DNA of 64,000 bases from Orthonyx spaldingii (GCA_013397795.1 VZTJ01004779.1:1131386-1195385), one strand, 5' to 3'; positions 38,339-51,130 are shown, counted from the first letter of the stretch. Numbers and translations: made by a program. Notes: generated from the sequence alone by a model not told the origin.

Positions 38339-38641
38339 TGCTGTCACATATACACACACAAAGAAGGAAAAGGTAATTTTATCCACTAATGATGATCAGA
38401 CTACCTTAAATTTGAATTGTGATCATAGTATAATTCAGTAGCGTGAAAAATACTCAAGATTGAACAGACAACAGTCATGTTTATTTAATTTTAATTTGCA
38501 AAATGCAAATTCTAAACGTTGTAAGAACAAAAGTAGCATCTACTTTGAAGTAGACTGCTCTGACAAAGACATTTTAAAGGTCTTTAGAGATCTTTAACAC
38601 CTCTTCTAACCTAAACCATTCTATGAAATGTTCTAAGTTCT
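38339..38641 (+). repeat. 303-bp direct duplication, copy 2
   Basis: Identical to 37957-38259, offset by 382 bases. It starts directly after the N at 38338, suggesting a contig edge rather than a biological boundary. Confidence 0.95.
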
Positions 38642-41253
38642 AAATTAAATTCTCAGACTCTCCATGTGGAGAAAAACTATTAAATGTATAAACAGAAAAC
38701 CTAAATGGAAAGAGGTAAATTATTTCTTAGCCAAGAGAAATGTAAACAGGTTGTCCAAAACTGTACTGAATTATTTCTTTCGCATGTCATATAGGAGATT
38801 GAGAAATACAGGCTGCACCCCCTTTCTCTCTGGCAACAGACAAATCAAGAAACAAATATCAAAAGGTATCCTGGTAAAATGCAAATGGAATGTCAAGATT
38901 AAGATTACAGAAATGTAGGCCAAGAGCATAAAGTGAAAAAAAAAAAAAGTAGCCTTCTCTTTTCAGCATCCCCTTCAGTTGTTATTTCTTACTTTCTTTT
39001 TTCCTATTCTTTCTCTCTTCTGCTATTGCTGTCAGCAAAATCTGTGTTATCCCATAGCACAAAAAGACCCTTCAACCTTCTCAATAAGAATATTTAACTT
39101 CAAAACTCTTTTCATGTATTCACATAGTGCAATATCAAATGCCTTCAAAAGCATCAACAGCCTCAGCAATTAACTTCAACGAGATACATCTGTAGGATAA
39201 ATTTTTCTTTTGAGAAATAAAGATTCTGGGGCAAGAGCCAATTAGTGGACATACTAATCAGTTTCTCTGAAGTTGATGTTGAGGTTCTGGAGATTTCAAA
39301 GAATTCAACAACATTTTGTGCTATTAGAGTTGGAAGGAATTACTAAAATAGATTTTGCAAAGTCATCTAAAATCTTAGTGAAATTTGATTGAATAGGTTG
39401 AATATCCCATTCATGGCTCTTATGCCGTTTATCCATATTGCATTTAAACTCTCCCAAAATGTATTTTGGTTTCTATTAAAGAGTCTCTCCTTCTTCAATG
39501 GAAACCACTGCAATGAATACCTTTTCAATTTAAAATTAAAACCTAACCAAAAGGCTGCTACAGAAGAGGTTTAAGTGATTTAATGTTGGGGGTTTTTTTT
39601 AATAATTCTGTGGTGTAACTACCTTGCTTGTAGCTACATGCTCTGAAAAATAAGTCAGAAGCTGTGAATCAGTCAAAATGATAACCAGTTGTCTCACAAT
39701 GGGGTTTTTCTCCTTTTCTGAATGCAGAGCTTCAAGTTTATAACTTGGGTATCAACAGAGATAATATTAAAATATTTCCAAAAGATAAGAATAGGAACAA
39801 CCAAAAAATCCTTCTGGAATACTGAAAGCTATATAGAAAACTTTCCTAAATGCTTACAGAGGGCAGCAACTGGATAGAAAAAAACAGGATAAAAATCCAC
39901 TGAAGACTTTTAAATGTAAAGATGCCATCTCCAGCTCAGGAAATTTCTGAGCCACAAATCAGTGGAGAGTGAGCGAGAATACTCAGATGCAGTCAGATAC
40001 AATTACTGATGAGATGGGCATGAAACAGTGAGTTACAAACTTCTAAATTCTCATTTTAGAGACAACGTACAATGAATATGTAGCTTTGTAGCTGCTAAAT
40101 TCCTACAGACACTAGTAATTCTGAAATTGTCAGTTTAAAAACTACATTATAAATGTACTGTTTCAAAGCCATATTCTTCTCTACCTTTACTCTTTCCTTT
40201 TTTCTTCCTCAATACTTATTTTCATCTTCCTCTTTCCTCTTTTCAGTTGAGATCTAGCAAAAAGCAATTTCTTACTTCTGGAATTGCACACCTGTTGAGA
40301 TGGATTTATTTATTCATAGTACATTCTTCTGGAAATAAATTAACTATTTTAGCTTTTCAAATTATTACCAGAATGTTGAAACAGAATCCTCAAATATTTT
40401 GTCAAATACTTTTGCCTGATACTGCTTATGTGGCTGAAAGTAATTACAGGTGCTTTACAGGTTAAATTTTGTCAAGCAATATTACCCTTCCCCATATAAT
40501 ACAAAATGTACTGATACTCACTAAAATCATAATATTTGTCCATAAACTGTAGGTATTATATAACATTTCCTTTGCAGCAGCCATCATGTATATTCACAGA
40601 AAGGGAAAAAAAGCAAGGAACAAGGCTAAACCCAACTTAAAACTAGGAAAATTAGGAGGCTGAACATGAATGAGTTAAAACCTAGCTTAAACCATCACTG
40701 CAGAAGAGAGTGATTTTGAGGTGGATTTTAAAAGGAACAGGAGAACCAGGAAAAAACCTGAAGTAGCAAAAGATGGTGTGGCATAACAGAGAAAGCATTT
40801 TCTTGGTGACATAGAGAAGATACAAGAGCACTGTGATTAAGAGGGTGAATGGAAATAAATGAGGTCAGAGAAGTAATGTAGGTAATTTTTACAGCCAAAG
40901 ATATTGGACAGAAACTGAATGCATTCTGGAAAGGAGTAGTCAATTATAAATAGGTTAGAGGGCACTTTTAAAAAGGTAATCTTACTGAACATAATGACAT
41001 TGAGGGGCTGGGGTAACATAGAACACATAATACCGTGCTGTGGAATTCTACTTTCTTATTCGTATTGCAAACGTAATTCAAGTGGGAAAAGCCATGCACC
41101 CATGTAGTCATTTATTGTTATCACACCTCAGTACCTTTTTGAATGGACACAATGTTGTAGAATCTTTATTTTTTGATCCTACTGTTAAATTCAAAGCAAG
41201 TTACCCCCAGTAAACTAATACTGAGTACAGGAACATTGCATTTCCCCTGAAAT

Positions 41254-41255
<2 letters not shown>

Positions 41256-41290
<35 letters not shown>
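41256..41290. repeat. Poly-A run (35)
   Basis: Thirty-five A in a row, followed by cc and a further A run. No transposon body was recognised directly upstream, so it may be simple sequence rather than a retroposon tail. Confidence 0.9.
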
Positions 41291-41292
<2 letters not shown>

Positions 41293-44200
41293 AAAAAAAA
41301 AACCCAAACAATTTCTAGCCAATATAAAAAGTAAAACTCAAAATTAGTAACAGAAGCATCATTCCCTTTTTAGATGTCTAGCACCTCAGCAATGAAGTTC
41401 ATTTGTTGAGTGCATGAAACAAGCCGTGCTGAAGAGAAAAACACCTCAGCACAAATGATGAAGGAGCTTGGGATGCACATAGGAAATATTCCACCTTTAT
41501 TAATCCTGTAACAGACAGTCAATGACTTTTTCATTTCATCCTCCCCTCGTCTCACTGATGGTCTTTGACTTGCATCTGATGTTGCTGCTCTCTGTGATGC
41601 TCCTGACACAATCAGTGTATGTTGACGTGTTTTTTTTATTTTATAAAGGAATCTTTAGAACTTCTTATCTCTGCTCTCTCTCCCTCTCACTCACCTCCTT
41701 CTCCCTTTTCTGGTTTATGTTTTTTGTTTATTTCTGACAGATAACATGATTATTTTAAAAATTCTTTTGTTGGTACTCCAGAAGCAAAATTTTAGAATAC
41801 AAAATAGAGAAAAATCAATATTAGACTTGTTTTATTTTTGCAAAAAAATATAGAACCGAAATTGATATGTGTTCTGCACCAAACAAAGCACAAACCACTT
41901 CAAACTAACAGACAGAAGGATAGTTAGGAAAATGTTTTATGTAGTTCTAGAGTGAAGAAATATCAACCTCAGTATGTAAGAATTGGCAATTCAGAAGACA
42001 CAAACAATATACTGGACCAACAGTTCATAAGTCAATTGTCATTTTGTTCAAATGAAGATGAAAAGCAATTTTGGTAGAAGCTGCAAATATCCTTCTGTTA
42101 GGCAGGATGCAAATACCAAACAGAGAAACAAATCTGGAAAGATTACAGCAGAAAAAAAGAAGGTAGGAAAATATAAACCTGGAAGACTATATAAACATCA
42201 AACAAAAAACTTGCATGTCGTATTTTCACCTGCCTATAATTTCTGTGGTTTCAACTTCATCCAAACACACATATATTTATATACTAATGGGAGCTATGCT
42301 TTAAGTTTAACCAGATCTTTATTCTTTTCTTATTCATGTTTGGTAGGTAAACACATTTATTTTCAAAATATTTTCCAAATTACTTACAAAAAGTTCTCAG
42401 AACTAATTCCATAAGAGATTACTACTGTTTTGAGTAATGACTTTGGCTTTTTTTGAAAATTCCATTTTGTACTCTTTTCAAACATACCTCTGTTTTTTAA
42501 AGTTTGATGCCTCACTACATTCTCCACAGTTTATTTAAACTGTTTCCACTCTAATGACATCACTATAAAGCAACTGAAATTTCCTCTTTCATTTTTAAGA
42601 ATTATTTATTCCATCAACAATATATATTATTTCTTTGCTACAGCTAAACTAAATTCTAACAAAACAAATGTTTTCTGTCCAAACACCATATTGCTCCATA
42701 CAATTTTTATATTTTTAATGTTCTTATTTTTGCTATGTGCTACTATGCTTTCAGGACTGGAATTTCTAAATAAAGTTTGAACATCTAAAAAATTGTTCGT
42801 TACCCTCCACCTCAAAAATATTTTTCTTTTAAAAGATATTATTTCTTCCTCCTTTTTCCTTTAGCTCACTGATCACCACAGTCTAACAGACCTGTGTTAA
42901 TAATATTGCTTAGCATTTCCTCGTGTCCTGTTGCTGGTCAACAGGGAGATATCTGGAGACAAGTAGCAGGGGATTCCTAAGAATTTTGGGCAGTGATGTC
43001 TAACATCTGTAAATACAAAGCAGTGGCAGAGCTCAAGCTGATGGTTGGACCAGCAGCAACCTCTCTGCCCTGACAGGGAAGTTGAGACTTCATGAGCTCA
43101 GCTCTGGGGGGAATCAAAGGGGTGAGTGTTTGAAATAAAGTAGACTAAAAGCTCTGATATATTGAAAACTAGATCCACAACAAGTTATCACTTACCCATG
43201 AGAGTACTAACATTTTTGACAACAGAAATTCTTGAAAAAAAATCTACGGCAAACATTCAAACAAAAAAAACCCACAAACAGACCAAGCACACACACACAA
43301 AAATGAGTTAGAACTGCTGCTGAGGCCTACACACAAAGCAGTGACAAGAAACAACTGTCATCTTGACAGCCCTCCAGGCTCAGACAGGAAGCCATCCATT
43401 TTCCAGACTGTTATTGAAAATATAAAATATATGAACACACTTGAAAATATTTGCTTCATTCTTTTTCAAACTGTTCCTTGAAGACATGGAATTCAGGGGA
43501 GCTCCCTAAGAAATCCAGAAGACTTGCACTTAGCTTGATTTTTCCACCTCTGCATTTATGTTGTGACCTCTAGTGGCAGATTTTGCTACTTTATTATGCT
43601 TAGTCTAAATCTTAGGGATTTTACTCAGCTCTACAGAAACAGTTCCTAACTTTCTGAACAGAGCAAGTTCCTATTTAAATGAGAACACCTAGGCTAACAC
43701 CTGAGACTATCAATATACTTGTTGCACAAATTATATCAGTCATGATCTGATGATTAAATGTGCAGATAATTCAGTGTTTCTGAAGTTTCCTGAATTCTAC
43801 TTTAAATTATGCCATAAATCTCCCTAATGCTGTCACTATGTGATATTTTCTGTGATAAATATCTTAGAAATATTACCAAAAATTTGAAACTAAACTTCTA
43901 TTTGGTTTTACTTAACTGTTTTCTGATGTCTCTCCAAAAGAGGGCTTTACCACAAAGTAAACATGACATTATTTAGATCACAGTTTCTACATAAAACAAA
44001 GATTTGATTTAGTTCAAAGGAAAGCAATAAAACAATCCTGTGATGCTGTACCATTAAATTCTGTGGCACAGACAAACCCTGAAGGGCCCCAGGAAGGAGG
44101 TCTCACAGCACTTTTAAAGAAGCTAAATTGTTGGCAGAAGATTAAGAGTGTGGCAAATTAAGAGTCTAGAAAACCACCACTCTCAAGGGCAAGGTTGCCA

Positions 44201-44850
44201 TAAGGATTTCTGTGCTGTGTGAATAAATTCAACTTAATTTTATAAGGAGCTTTTAGTGACTTTTCAAGTTAATTATTACAGTTATGAACTGACTGACAAA
44301 GTTCCATACAGGAACTCTGTAAAATCCGCCTAAAAAAAACCCCAGAAGACACAAGCAAAACTGCATTGCAATACTTCTGTAAAACAACAGTAATGACTGG
44401 ATGGTTAGGAATTTCTCACAAACTAATAATGACAAGGTTGAAGCCTGAGGTGAAGCCTCTAATTCTTAAGACTCAAATCAAATCATAATGTGCCAGTGAA
44501 TATTGTCCCCATTTACCACTGCCTCATCTCAAATTATTTCAATTCAAATATACTGAAGCTTGTCATTTTAAATGTTGAAGAGTAATTCTGCACACAAACT
44601 GTATTTCATATAACATGGAATGAAGAAAACATAATTCCTGCCAAAAGAACAAAAATCTACAATCATGGAGATCAATGGGCTTAATTTTGAATAATAGATA
44701 ATTTAAGGCAGCCAAACTCACAGACTCACCTTTCATACAAGACTTGTCAAAAGCTTATTTACAGAAGTACCAGTTGCAAAATATACATAGATTTTGTTCA
44801 CCTCCATTTTTTCAATGTTTATATTTTCAGCACTGTTTTTCCAATAAGAA

Positions 44851-45742
44851 TAGAGGTCACCCTCACTCAGTTTGCAGGTGACACCAATCTGGGTTGGAGT
44901 GTGAATCTGCTGGAGGGTGGAAGGACCTGCAGAGGATCTGGACAGGCTGGATTTATGGGCCAGTTGCATGAGGTTCAACAAGGCAAAGTGCCAAGTTCTG
45001 TACCTGGGTCACAACAACCCCAGGAAAGTCTTCAGGCTTAGGACAGAGGGGCTGAAATCTGCCAAGAACAAAAGGAGCTGGGGTTGCTGTTTAACAGCAG
45101 CTGAGCATGAGCCAGGTGTGTCCAGGGGGTCAGGAAGGCCAATGGCACCTGGCCTGGATCAGCAACAGTGTGACAGCAGGACCAGGGCAGGGATTGTCCC
45201 CCTGTACTTGGCAATGGTGAGGCCACACCTCAAATCCTGTGTTTGATTTTGGGCCCCTCACTACAAGAAAGACCTTGAGGTGCTGGAGCAAGTTTAGAGA
45301 AGGGTAATAGAGCTGGGGAAGGGTGTGGAGCACAAGTGTGATGAGGAGCACCTGAGGGAGGTGGGGGTGTTCAGCCTGGAGAAAAGGAGGCTCAAGGGTA
45401 GAGACTTTGGGGACCTTATCACTCTCTACAACTCCCTGAAGAGAGTTTGTAGTGAGGTGGGGGTTGGTCTCTTCTCCCATGCAGCAAGTGATAGAAGAGG
45501 AAGAAACAGCTTCAAGTTGTGCCAGGAGAGGTTCAGATTGGACATTGGGAAAAAAGGGTTTTCAAGTACTGTAACAGTCTGCCCGAAAAGTGGTAGAGTC
45601 ACCATCCCTGAAGGAATTTAGAAGACCTGTAGATGTGGGTCTTAGAGACATGGTTTTGTGGTGGACTTGCCAGTGCTAGGGTAAGTTAGGCTTGTATTTA
45701 CGTGTCCTTTCCAAACAAAATGATTCCATGATTCTATAACAT
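44851..45742 (+). pseudogene. CR1 retroposon, 0.9-kb 3' part with broken reverse-transcriptase ORF
   Basis: The plus strand encodes the C-terminal part of CR1 ORF2 in several frames: an LTQFAGDTN remnant of the reverse-transcriptase active-site region (normally FADDT), then CMRFNKAKCQVLYLGHNNP, IVPLYLAMVRPHLKSCV, VFSLEKRRLKGRDFGDLITL and FKLCQERFRLDIGKK. Frameshifts and stops separate these pieces. The 3' untranslated end closes with gattccatgattctata at about 45740. The copy is 5'-truncated and non-autonomous, and is antisense to DMD. Confidence 0.93.
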
Positions 45743-48700
45743 AAAAAGTTTCTTTTCCAGGTACTTCAGTGTTTCACAATTTCTTTTTTAACCTTGAACC
45801 CATTTAAGGCTGTGTATTTTATGTGCTGTGGAGCTAGTAGGTAGCAAACAAAACCAAAAGCAGTGAGATAGGAGTTTTGTCTGGGATGAATACTAGGAAC
45901 TGCTCTGATAAACCAAAATGGAAATTGAACACAGCATTCTTCTTGGTCAGATGTTCAATGAGGTAAATCAATAAAACAAACCCCAGTGCTTTCATAAATA
46001 TAAAACAGAAGAGAATGGGTAGTTTTAAATGAGGATTTTGAAATGTCTCAGAAAATGAATTTGAAGATCCTTTTCTTTGTAAGTGAGGCTGGACAGACTG
46101 CCTCATTAGAGAGTGCATACAAACCAAAATACAGACCTGCAAATTCAGGCAAGCCTTCTATGACTGCCGAGCAGTAGCTACCATCTGAAAACTGTCAACA
46201 TAAATATTTTCTGTTGGACCTTTCTTAGTGTTCAAGAAATTCAAGGATTCATGTTTGAGAAATGGATTCCTGCCCCAAGATCTTCATGACTTTATGAACA
46301 CTAAGCAAACAAGGTAAAGGAAGAAAACTTTTCTTGAATTTTAGCAGAAAAACTGCTGCTAAACTGCTATTCATGTTACCTCTGGCATTTGAAAATGCTT
46401 CACTAATTCAACCAGAAGCGGTGAAGCATTGACCAAACAAGAAGGCACTGAGTGAACAGGTTTGTAGAGTAATGGTTATTTTTGAATTCGAGAAATGTCA
46501 CAGTTAAAAAAGTAAAATTTGTCTGGCCACAATTTACACAACTGAAATAGTAGACATTGCAAGTACCCTTCTGACAGACAAGCAGAGTAAGAATTCAGAA
46601 AGGAAAGGTGAATTTGAAGGCACACAACTTGGGAAGCTACTAGGAAGAGTGAAGATAGGGAAACCGAAGTGAAATGTGACATAAAATAGACAAGGGTAGA
46701 AGATAGAAGAGGAAGAACTTTGACAAATGATGGTGTGAAAGGAAATGTTATTCCTTCTTGTCAATACGGAGCTCAGAGAATCATAGCTCTTACAATTTCT
46801 GACAGCTGACATATGAAACAAATGTATGACATGTATCAAAAGCCATATTTGGTCAAATTTGAAGGATCACGATCAAAATCTTTTGAAAGAGGACTTATTT
46901 AATTAATTTTTCTTCTGAGTTCCAGGTGGCTCTTGTTTGGACTACAAAATCTATCAGAACATTCTTCCAAATGCAGAACTTAAAATATCACCAAATTAAA
47001 CATTATGATATTTAAGATTAATCTCAGCAGCCAGAACCTCTAGAGAGAAGCATGTGCAGGAATTTTTGTTGATAGTTGCTATGTATCTTCAATTATTATC
47101 TTGGGGAAATTATAATATTCAAGTCCTATAAACTAAAAGTTGGAAAAGATCTAGAAAGAAGGATTCCAAGATTTCAACAGAAGACCAACATACTTTGTGA
47201 AAATTACTTCTCCATGACAGCACCGAAAATACCATGGAAATTGGCAGACCACAAGCAACTAAATCTAATGAAACTTTTCATTGACAACTAGATGGAAATG
47301 AGAGTAAGTTTTCTAAACTTTGCAAAATCCAAGAGAAAAAAAGAGTTGAATTTCTCTTGATTTCTTTATTGCAATCCCCTAGAGAAGCAGATTTTACTAA
47401 AAATCTTAAAGTAGTTGCAGTATTTTTAATAGTATACAAAGGGCATAATATAACTGGTAGAAAATTGAAAGGCAATGAAATGAAAAGGAAACAATATTTA
47501 TTTCATTTAGCTAAAATAGATGAGATTATTAAGTTATACCAGGCCCAGGTATCTGGAGAAAAAATTATCAACCACTATTTTATCAGAATTATAAACTTTT
47601 TTTTATAGGCAGACAACAGCTCTTCTCCAAGAAATACATGACTGAAAGCAAAAATTAATTACTGATTAAGAATTGAGTTTATCAAATTGGCATATTAATT
47701 GCCATTATTTGCAATTCAAGTTAATGAGATTATGTCTGGTGGTTTTCCCAAAGGATTTTAAGTGAATGCTTTCCATTTACTAATACCTGTTGTGGCTGTA
47801 GCAAACTTTTGCCCAGATTCTGTTAGGTCTTCAGATTCTGCCAAATTGGTAGAATTATAACATTATTGTATTAGTTATTGCATATAAGTGTAGTAGACAA
47901 AGCTTCCAAATTCAGGAAGAAAAGATCTGAAAACTGGAATGCAAGATGAGGACTGAATAACAGAATGATGTTTTCTTAGTAAATTTTAGCAACCCTGCTT
48001 TGTAGAAAAGACTTCATCTATTTCAGCTTATACATTACTCTTGATGGTGGAGGTGCTGACAAAACCCACAACTGATCACAATAAAAGTTCCTCAAGGAAA
48101 AAAAAAAAATCTATCCTATATAATGACTTTTTGTTACTCTAAAATATCTGTATAGTGCCTAAGTAGAACAAAACAATTACGATAGCTTTAAACACCTCCT
48201 TTAAAAGCTGTGTGAATCATCACTGCAACACATTTGATGTTAGAATAATGTAGCAGGGCTCATGCTTATGTGCACAAGATTTCTTTCCTAAACTATTTAA
48301 GGGAAGTCATTATTCAATAAAATACCTGTCACTTGAAGAGTAGATTTGAAAACACAGTGTTGAATAGAAGTATAATTTTGCAATAGATTTTTAGATGTTA
48401 GACAGAATTAAGTACCCAGAGGCAAATTCAAACTGTAGCGCCACATACACAGAGATCTTTTTGCCCCAAAGTAATGAAAGGAAAGTACATTTCAGTACAC
48501 AAAATGACCTTTGGGTCTCATACTTGTCAAAAGTTATAAAAATTTAAACTCCTAAAATTCTCATTATAAGGATTACTTGAAACAAGTTTTATTAAACCAC
48601 TCCAGCTATGTAAAAGTTAAAAAATAAAATAAATAAGTAAAAATCAAATATAACCCCCTAACCTCAGTGCCAGAAAGATGCCAGTTGTGATAAAAATGAC

Positions 48701-49211
48701 CAACTGCTGTAATCTAATAATCCAGGGTTAAATTTAATGTTTGTTTCACCTTTTTTTCCAACTACAGTAATGTTCTGAGAAATGCCATAACTTACTACTT
48801 TCTTTAATAGGAAGGGTTAGAAAAAGAAAGAGAAAGCCAATGGTTCTTTTTTTTTCTATAACTAATCCCAAGGCTGTAATACAATAGATGTCAAATATGG
48901 CTTATGTTAGATTTGTTCTTCTAATACTTTTTAAAGGCAATGTATGTACTATTTTCAAAAATGACTGAACAAAGAAAGAAATTTGTGATTCTAAAACAGT
49001 GCTTGGATGTTAATCATCCCCTACAATCAGCATAACAGCTATTGCCAGCCATGCAGAAATACACAGGAAAAAGTAAACACTTGACAGAAAAAAGAATCCT
49101 GGAAAAAGCAGGTCGTTAAGATCAGGTAGAAGCAAAATGCACAAACTCTTTCACTCCAAGCACAAGCTTAACAAAACAACTCTTGAAAAAAAAATTACAA
49201 TATTGACAGAC

Positions 49212-49334
49212 CTGTGGAGGAACCTGCCTCCTTTTTTGGTCAGGGGATGTGACATACACAGCTTGTGCATATGCGTAACTTTTGAACCGCGGTTTAGGAG
49301 AAGGCGAAGGTCCCTGGGGTACACTGACTGTGAT
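49212..49334 (-). CDS. DMD: DMD exon 9 (hinge 1)
   Basis: This 123-bp exon is in phase 0 at both ends and encodes 41 residues of hinge 1. It begins ITVSV and contains the strongly conserved core PKPRFKSYAYAQA, matching human residues 278-320. Human exon 9 is 129 bp, so two codons are missing near the 5' side, where human has a Tyr-Glu-Arg-Thr segment and this copy is Pro/Ser-rich. The acceptor is a good ag after ctacaa-type pyrimidine context read on the minus strand. The donor is CAG followed by gtctgt, which departs from the usual gtaagt. Skipping this exon would keep the reading frame. Confidence 0.95.
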
Positions 49335-50293
49335 CTACAAAAAAATTGGAATGTACGTATGGGTAGGAGCATGGATTGAAGAAGTAAAGCATTGATTTTA
49401 AGAGCAACTGAAGAAAAAGAAGCAGGAAAGTCATCACCAGTTACATTTTGCAAGGACAGTGTTGGTATTCAGCAGGCAAAATGAGACGGTATTAAGGAAA
49501 CCTCTCATTTAATCTGACACCCTTACCAAAAGCAACAGTCAGGACTCAACATCAGCAGAATAACAATATAAAGTGAAGCTTCTTTATAATTTGCAAGCAG
49601 AGGCTCAAAAAGCAAGAGATCTTGCGTCACATCTTGAACAAACAGAGCCAATACTTATCTGCTCAGTACTCGAAAAGAGAGTGAGCATCCCAAACCCAAC
49701 ATACAGATTAAATTCAGGCAAGTACACTAGGCCTAAAATGCACTAAACACTTCAGCAGAGACTGTCTGATGATTTCAGTAAAAAACAAAACTGACATTGC
49801 AGTAATAAATTAATTCCAAATATTTTGTGAGTTTTTTGAAAGGACAACTGTAAACTAACAGATTTTAAAATGCAAGTCAGTGTAAATAAAATGCTAAAAA
49901 ATTAAAAATGTATCATGAGTATCAGGAAGTGTCAACAGTATTCTCTAAAATAGTAAAGATGTTTCTATCTGGTTTTAAATGTAAAGCCTTCCCAAATTTC
50001 TTTGTTTTTCCTTGAGGTGTCCTGCCACAATCAAAATGTACCATGCTGTAGAAGAAAAGTGCAAAGCACTTATTTGCCAAATAGTAACCTTTAAAACAAT
50101 CTGGTACGAGATAAAAACCAGTATGAAAATACATGCAGAAAAGTACATTTGAGTTGCCTGGGGTGAAGAGACTTTGTCCATTATGCTCATGGGTTTTTTG
50201 CCTTCCACTGGCCATTTAACATCAAACTCATGGGGTAGGCAGGGAAACAACCACTTTAGAGTAGCAAGGTGAAAGCAGAAAAGTGAAACTTAC
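49335..50293 (-). other. DMD: DMD intron 8 (959 bp)
   Basis: This short intron has a strong donor (gtaagt) after exon 8 and an acceptor ending tgtag before exon 9. I see no repeat or other feature in it. From memory the human intron 8 is also about 1 kb. Confidence 0.95.
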
Positions 50294-50472
50294 TTCTTGT
50301 GAAAAATGCTGCTGATGTACTTCTATGTGCTCTTCTCTAGTGACCCTTGAGTGTCGTGGCAACATCTCCACCTCCCTGATGGCTTCCATGGTGACTTGCT
50401 GGGGCAGGACTTGAAAGAGCGAAGTCACATACATTAAGATGGACTTTTTATCTGGACAGGCAGTCGCAACAT
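50294..50472 (-). CDS. DMD: DMD exon 8 (end of CH2 actin-binding domain, start of hinge 1)
   Basis: This 179-bp exon enters in phase 1: its first two bases complete an Asp codon begun in exon 7. It starts after an acceptor reading ttgccttgcag and ends GAA before gtaagt. The translation holds the last CH2 helix, SILMYVTSLFQVLPQQ, then a charged linker with EVEMLPR and VTREEH, as in human residues 217-277. Human exon 8 is 182 bp; the missing codon lies in the His/Gln-rich stretch near the 3' end. Just before the helix the conserved human segment DVDTTYPDKKS reads DVATACPDKKS. The ATG inside it is internal, not a start. Exon 9 follows after a 959-bp intron. Confidence 0.97.
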
Positions 50473-51130
50473 CTGCAAGGCAAATTAACGTGTCATTTCA
50501 GTTTCCACATTAGACAGAGAAATAACCAATTAGTTTCATGGAAAGTTGATAGACTAATGAGCAATCTATTGTTCACGTGAATTCTCTAGAGACCAATTAG
50601 AACCTTACAATCAGTTACAAAATTGCAGAACAAACTTGCATGTCAATGAGAAGGAGCCAAAGTTTATAAAGGTAATGCTGTCTCATTCACCATGAACTTT
50701 CTATCTATATTCTTGAGTCAAAATGCAATTTGACACTGTGATCCCCATTAAGCAGGACTAGACATAGGAAAAAGCTGTATTTGCTTGTGCTGTATAAATA
50801 CTGCAATTATAAAAAAGTAAGGAAAACCTCATTTTCCAAGTCATGCCTTGTACAATCTCCACACACCATTTAACCACTGAAAGCAACAATGATGTAGTGG
50901 GAAAGAAATTGCCAGTTTTTCTTGTGAATCGATTCACAAAAACCAACTATTGAAGTCAAAGTATGATAAAACTACATAGCTTTTATATTCTGCTTAGTCT
51001 TGCATTCTTCATGAAATCTGTGTAACATCAAAGGAACATGGTATTCATAGGCATTAAAATACATAATAAAACAACTCTTCAAAGGAAAAAAAAAAAAAAA
51101 TCCCTGTAAAATCTCTATGGTCTTTAGCAA

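Larger units (their letters stand above)
31686..49211 (-). other. DMD: DMD intron 9 (17526 bp)
   Basis: This is the largest complete intron in the window, between the exon 9 donor (gtctgt) and the exon 10 acceptor. It contains a SINE, an A-rich tract with an assembly gap, a second A-rich repeat, a 303-bp duplicated segment with an LTR-like start, a long poly-A run and a 0.9-kb CR1. The stretches between (for example 34.0-36.5, 38.7-41.2, 41.3-44.8 and 45.8-49.2 kb) are AT-rich with no recognisable gene or repeat. The larger open frames there, including 120 codons at 42052 (+), show no similarity I recognise. Confidence 0.9.

Noticed and set aside
37957..38641. Genuine tandem duplication of a regulatory segment
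   Set aside because: The complete identity of the copies, the N at the junction and the exact coincidence with an LTR-like start make an assembly join more likely than a biological duplication.
42052..42414. 120-codon plus-strand open frame in intron 9
   Set aside because: It is Lys-rich at one end and hydrophobic at the other, as expected from AT-rich sequence, with no similarity recognised and no neighbouring exon-like signals.
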